Source: DSOT01 sp052386775 (GTDB lineage: Bacteria > Pseudomonadota > Gammaproteobacteria > Burkholderiales > SG8-41). From it: a stretch of 6,082 bases of DNA. The position numbers were made by a program, and so were the translations under genes. The notes under the pieces are model-generated. The model had not been told where the DNA came from, searched no databases, and worked only from the letters and a program-made list of their open reading frames with translations. The first letter of the stretch is position 1; every line of letters starts with the position of its first letter. The stretch covers positions 1 to 6,082 of the forward strand of contig JBQTJV010000312.1 in NCBI GenBank assembly GCA_052386775.1. The letters run 5' to 3'. This document shows, one piece after another, positions 6,081-6,082 of this stretch.

Positions 6081-6082
6081 GA

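Overview
The window is a compact phosphate-regulation and polyphosphate locus from a GC-rich bacterium, most likely a proteobacterium and probably a betaproteobacterium. That placement rests on recalled resemblance of the PhoB and PhoR proteins (for example the PhoB stretch LLHFFMTHPERV and the E. coli-like PhoR layout), not on a database search. All protein genes lie on the minus strand and read from right to left. The only plus-strand gene is a tRNA at the far right.

Layout from right to left: tRNA-Pro(UGG) with its own promoter (6004-6080, plus strand); a 440-bp divergent intergenic region with a Pho-box-like site and a separate MarR-like dyad; ppk1 (polyphosphate kinase, 5563-3425); a CHAD-domain gene (3406-2471); phoB (2465-1743); phoR (1719-382); a 106-bp gap with a good Pho box, a -10 element and a leader hairpin; and the start of a pstS-type phosphate-binding protein gene that runs off the left edge (275-1).

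The gaps ppk1/CHAD (18 nt), CHAD/phoB (5 nt) and phoB/phoR (23 nt) suggest one transcription unit, ppk1-CHAD-phoB-phoR. pstS has its own PhoB-type promoter. The inferred circuit: PhoR senses phosphate status and phosphorylates PhoB. PhoB then activates pstS (high-affinity uptake) and, through the upstream Pho-box-like site, the ppk1 operon that encodes PhoB and PhoR themselves, giving positive autoregulation. Ppk1 makes polyphosphate, and the CHAD protein belongs to a family known to bind polyphosphate.

None of the genes is new in kind. The parts most worth a second look are the CHAD gene placed between ppk1 and phoB, the MarR-like dyad 12 bp from the Pho-box-like site, and the perfect hairpin at the predicted 5' end of the pstS mRNA. 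I see no insertion sequence, CRISPR array, phage gene or broken gene.
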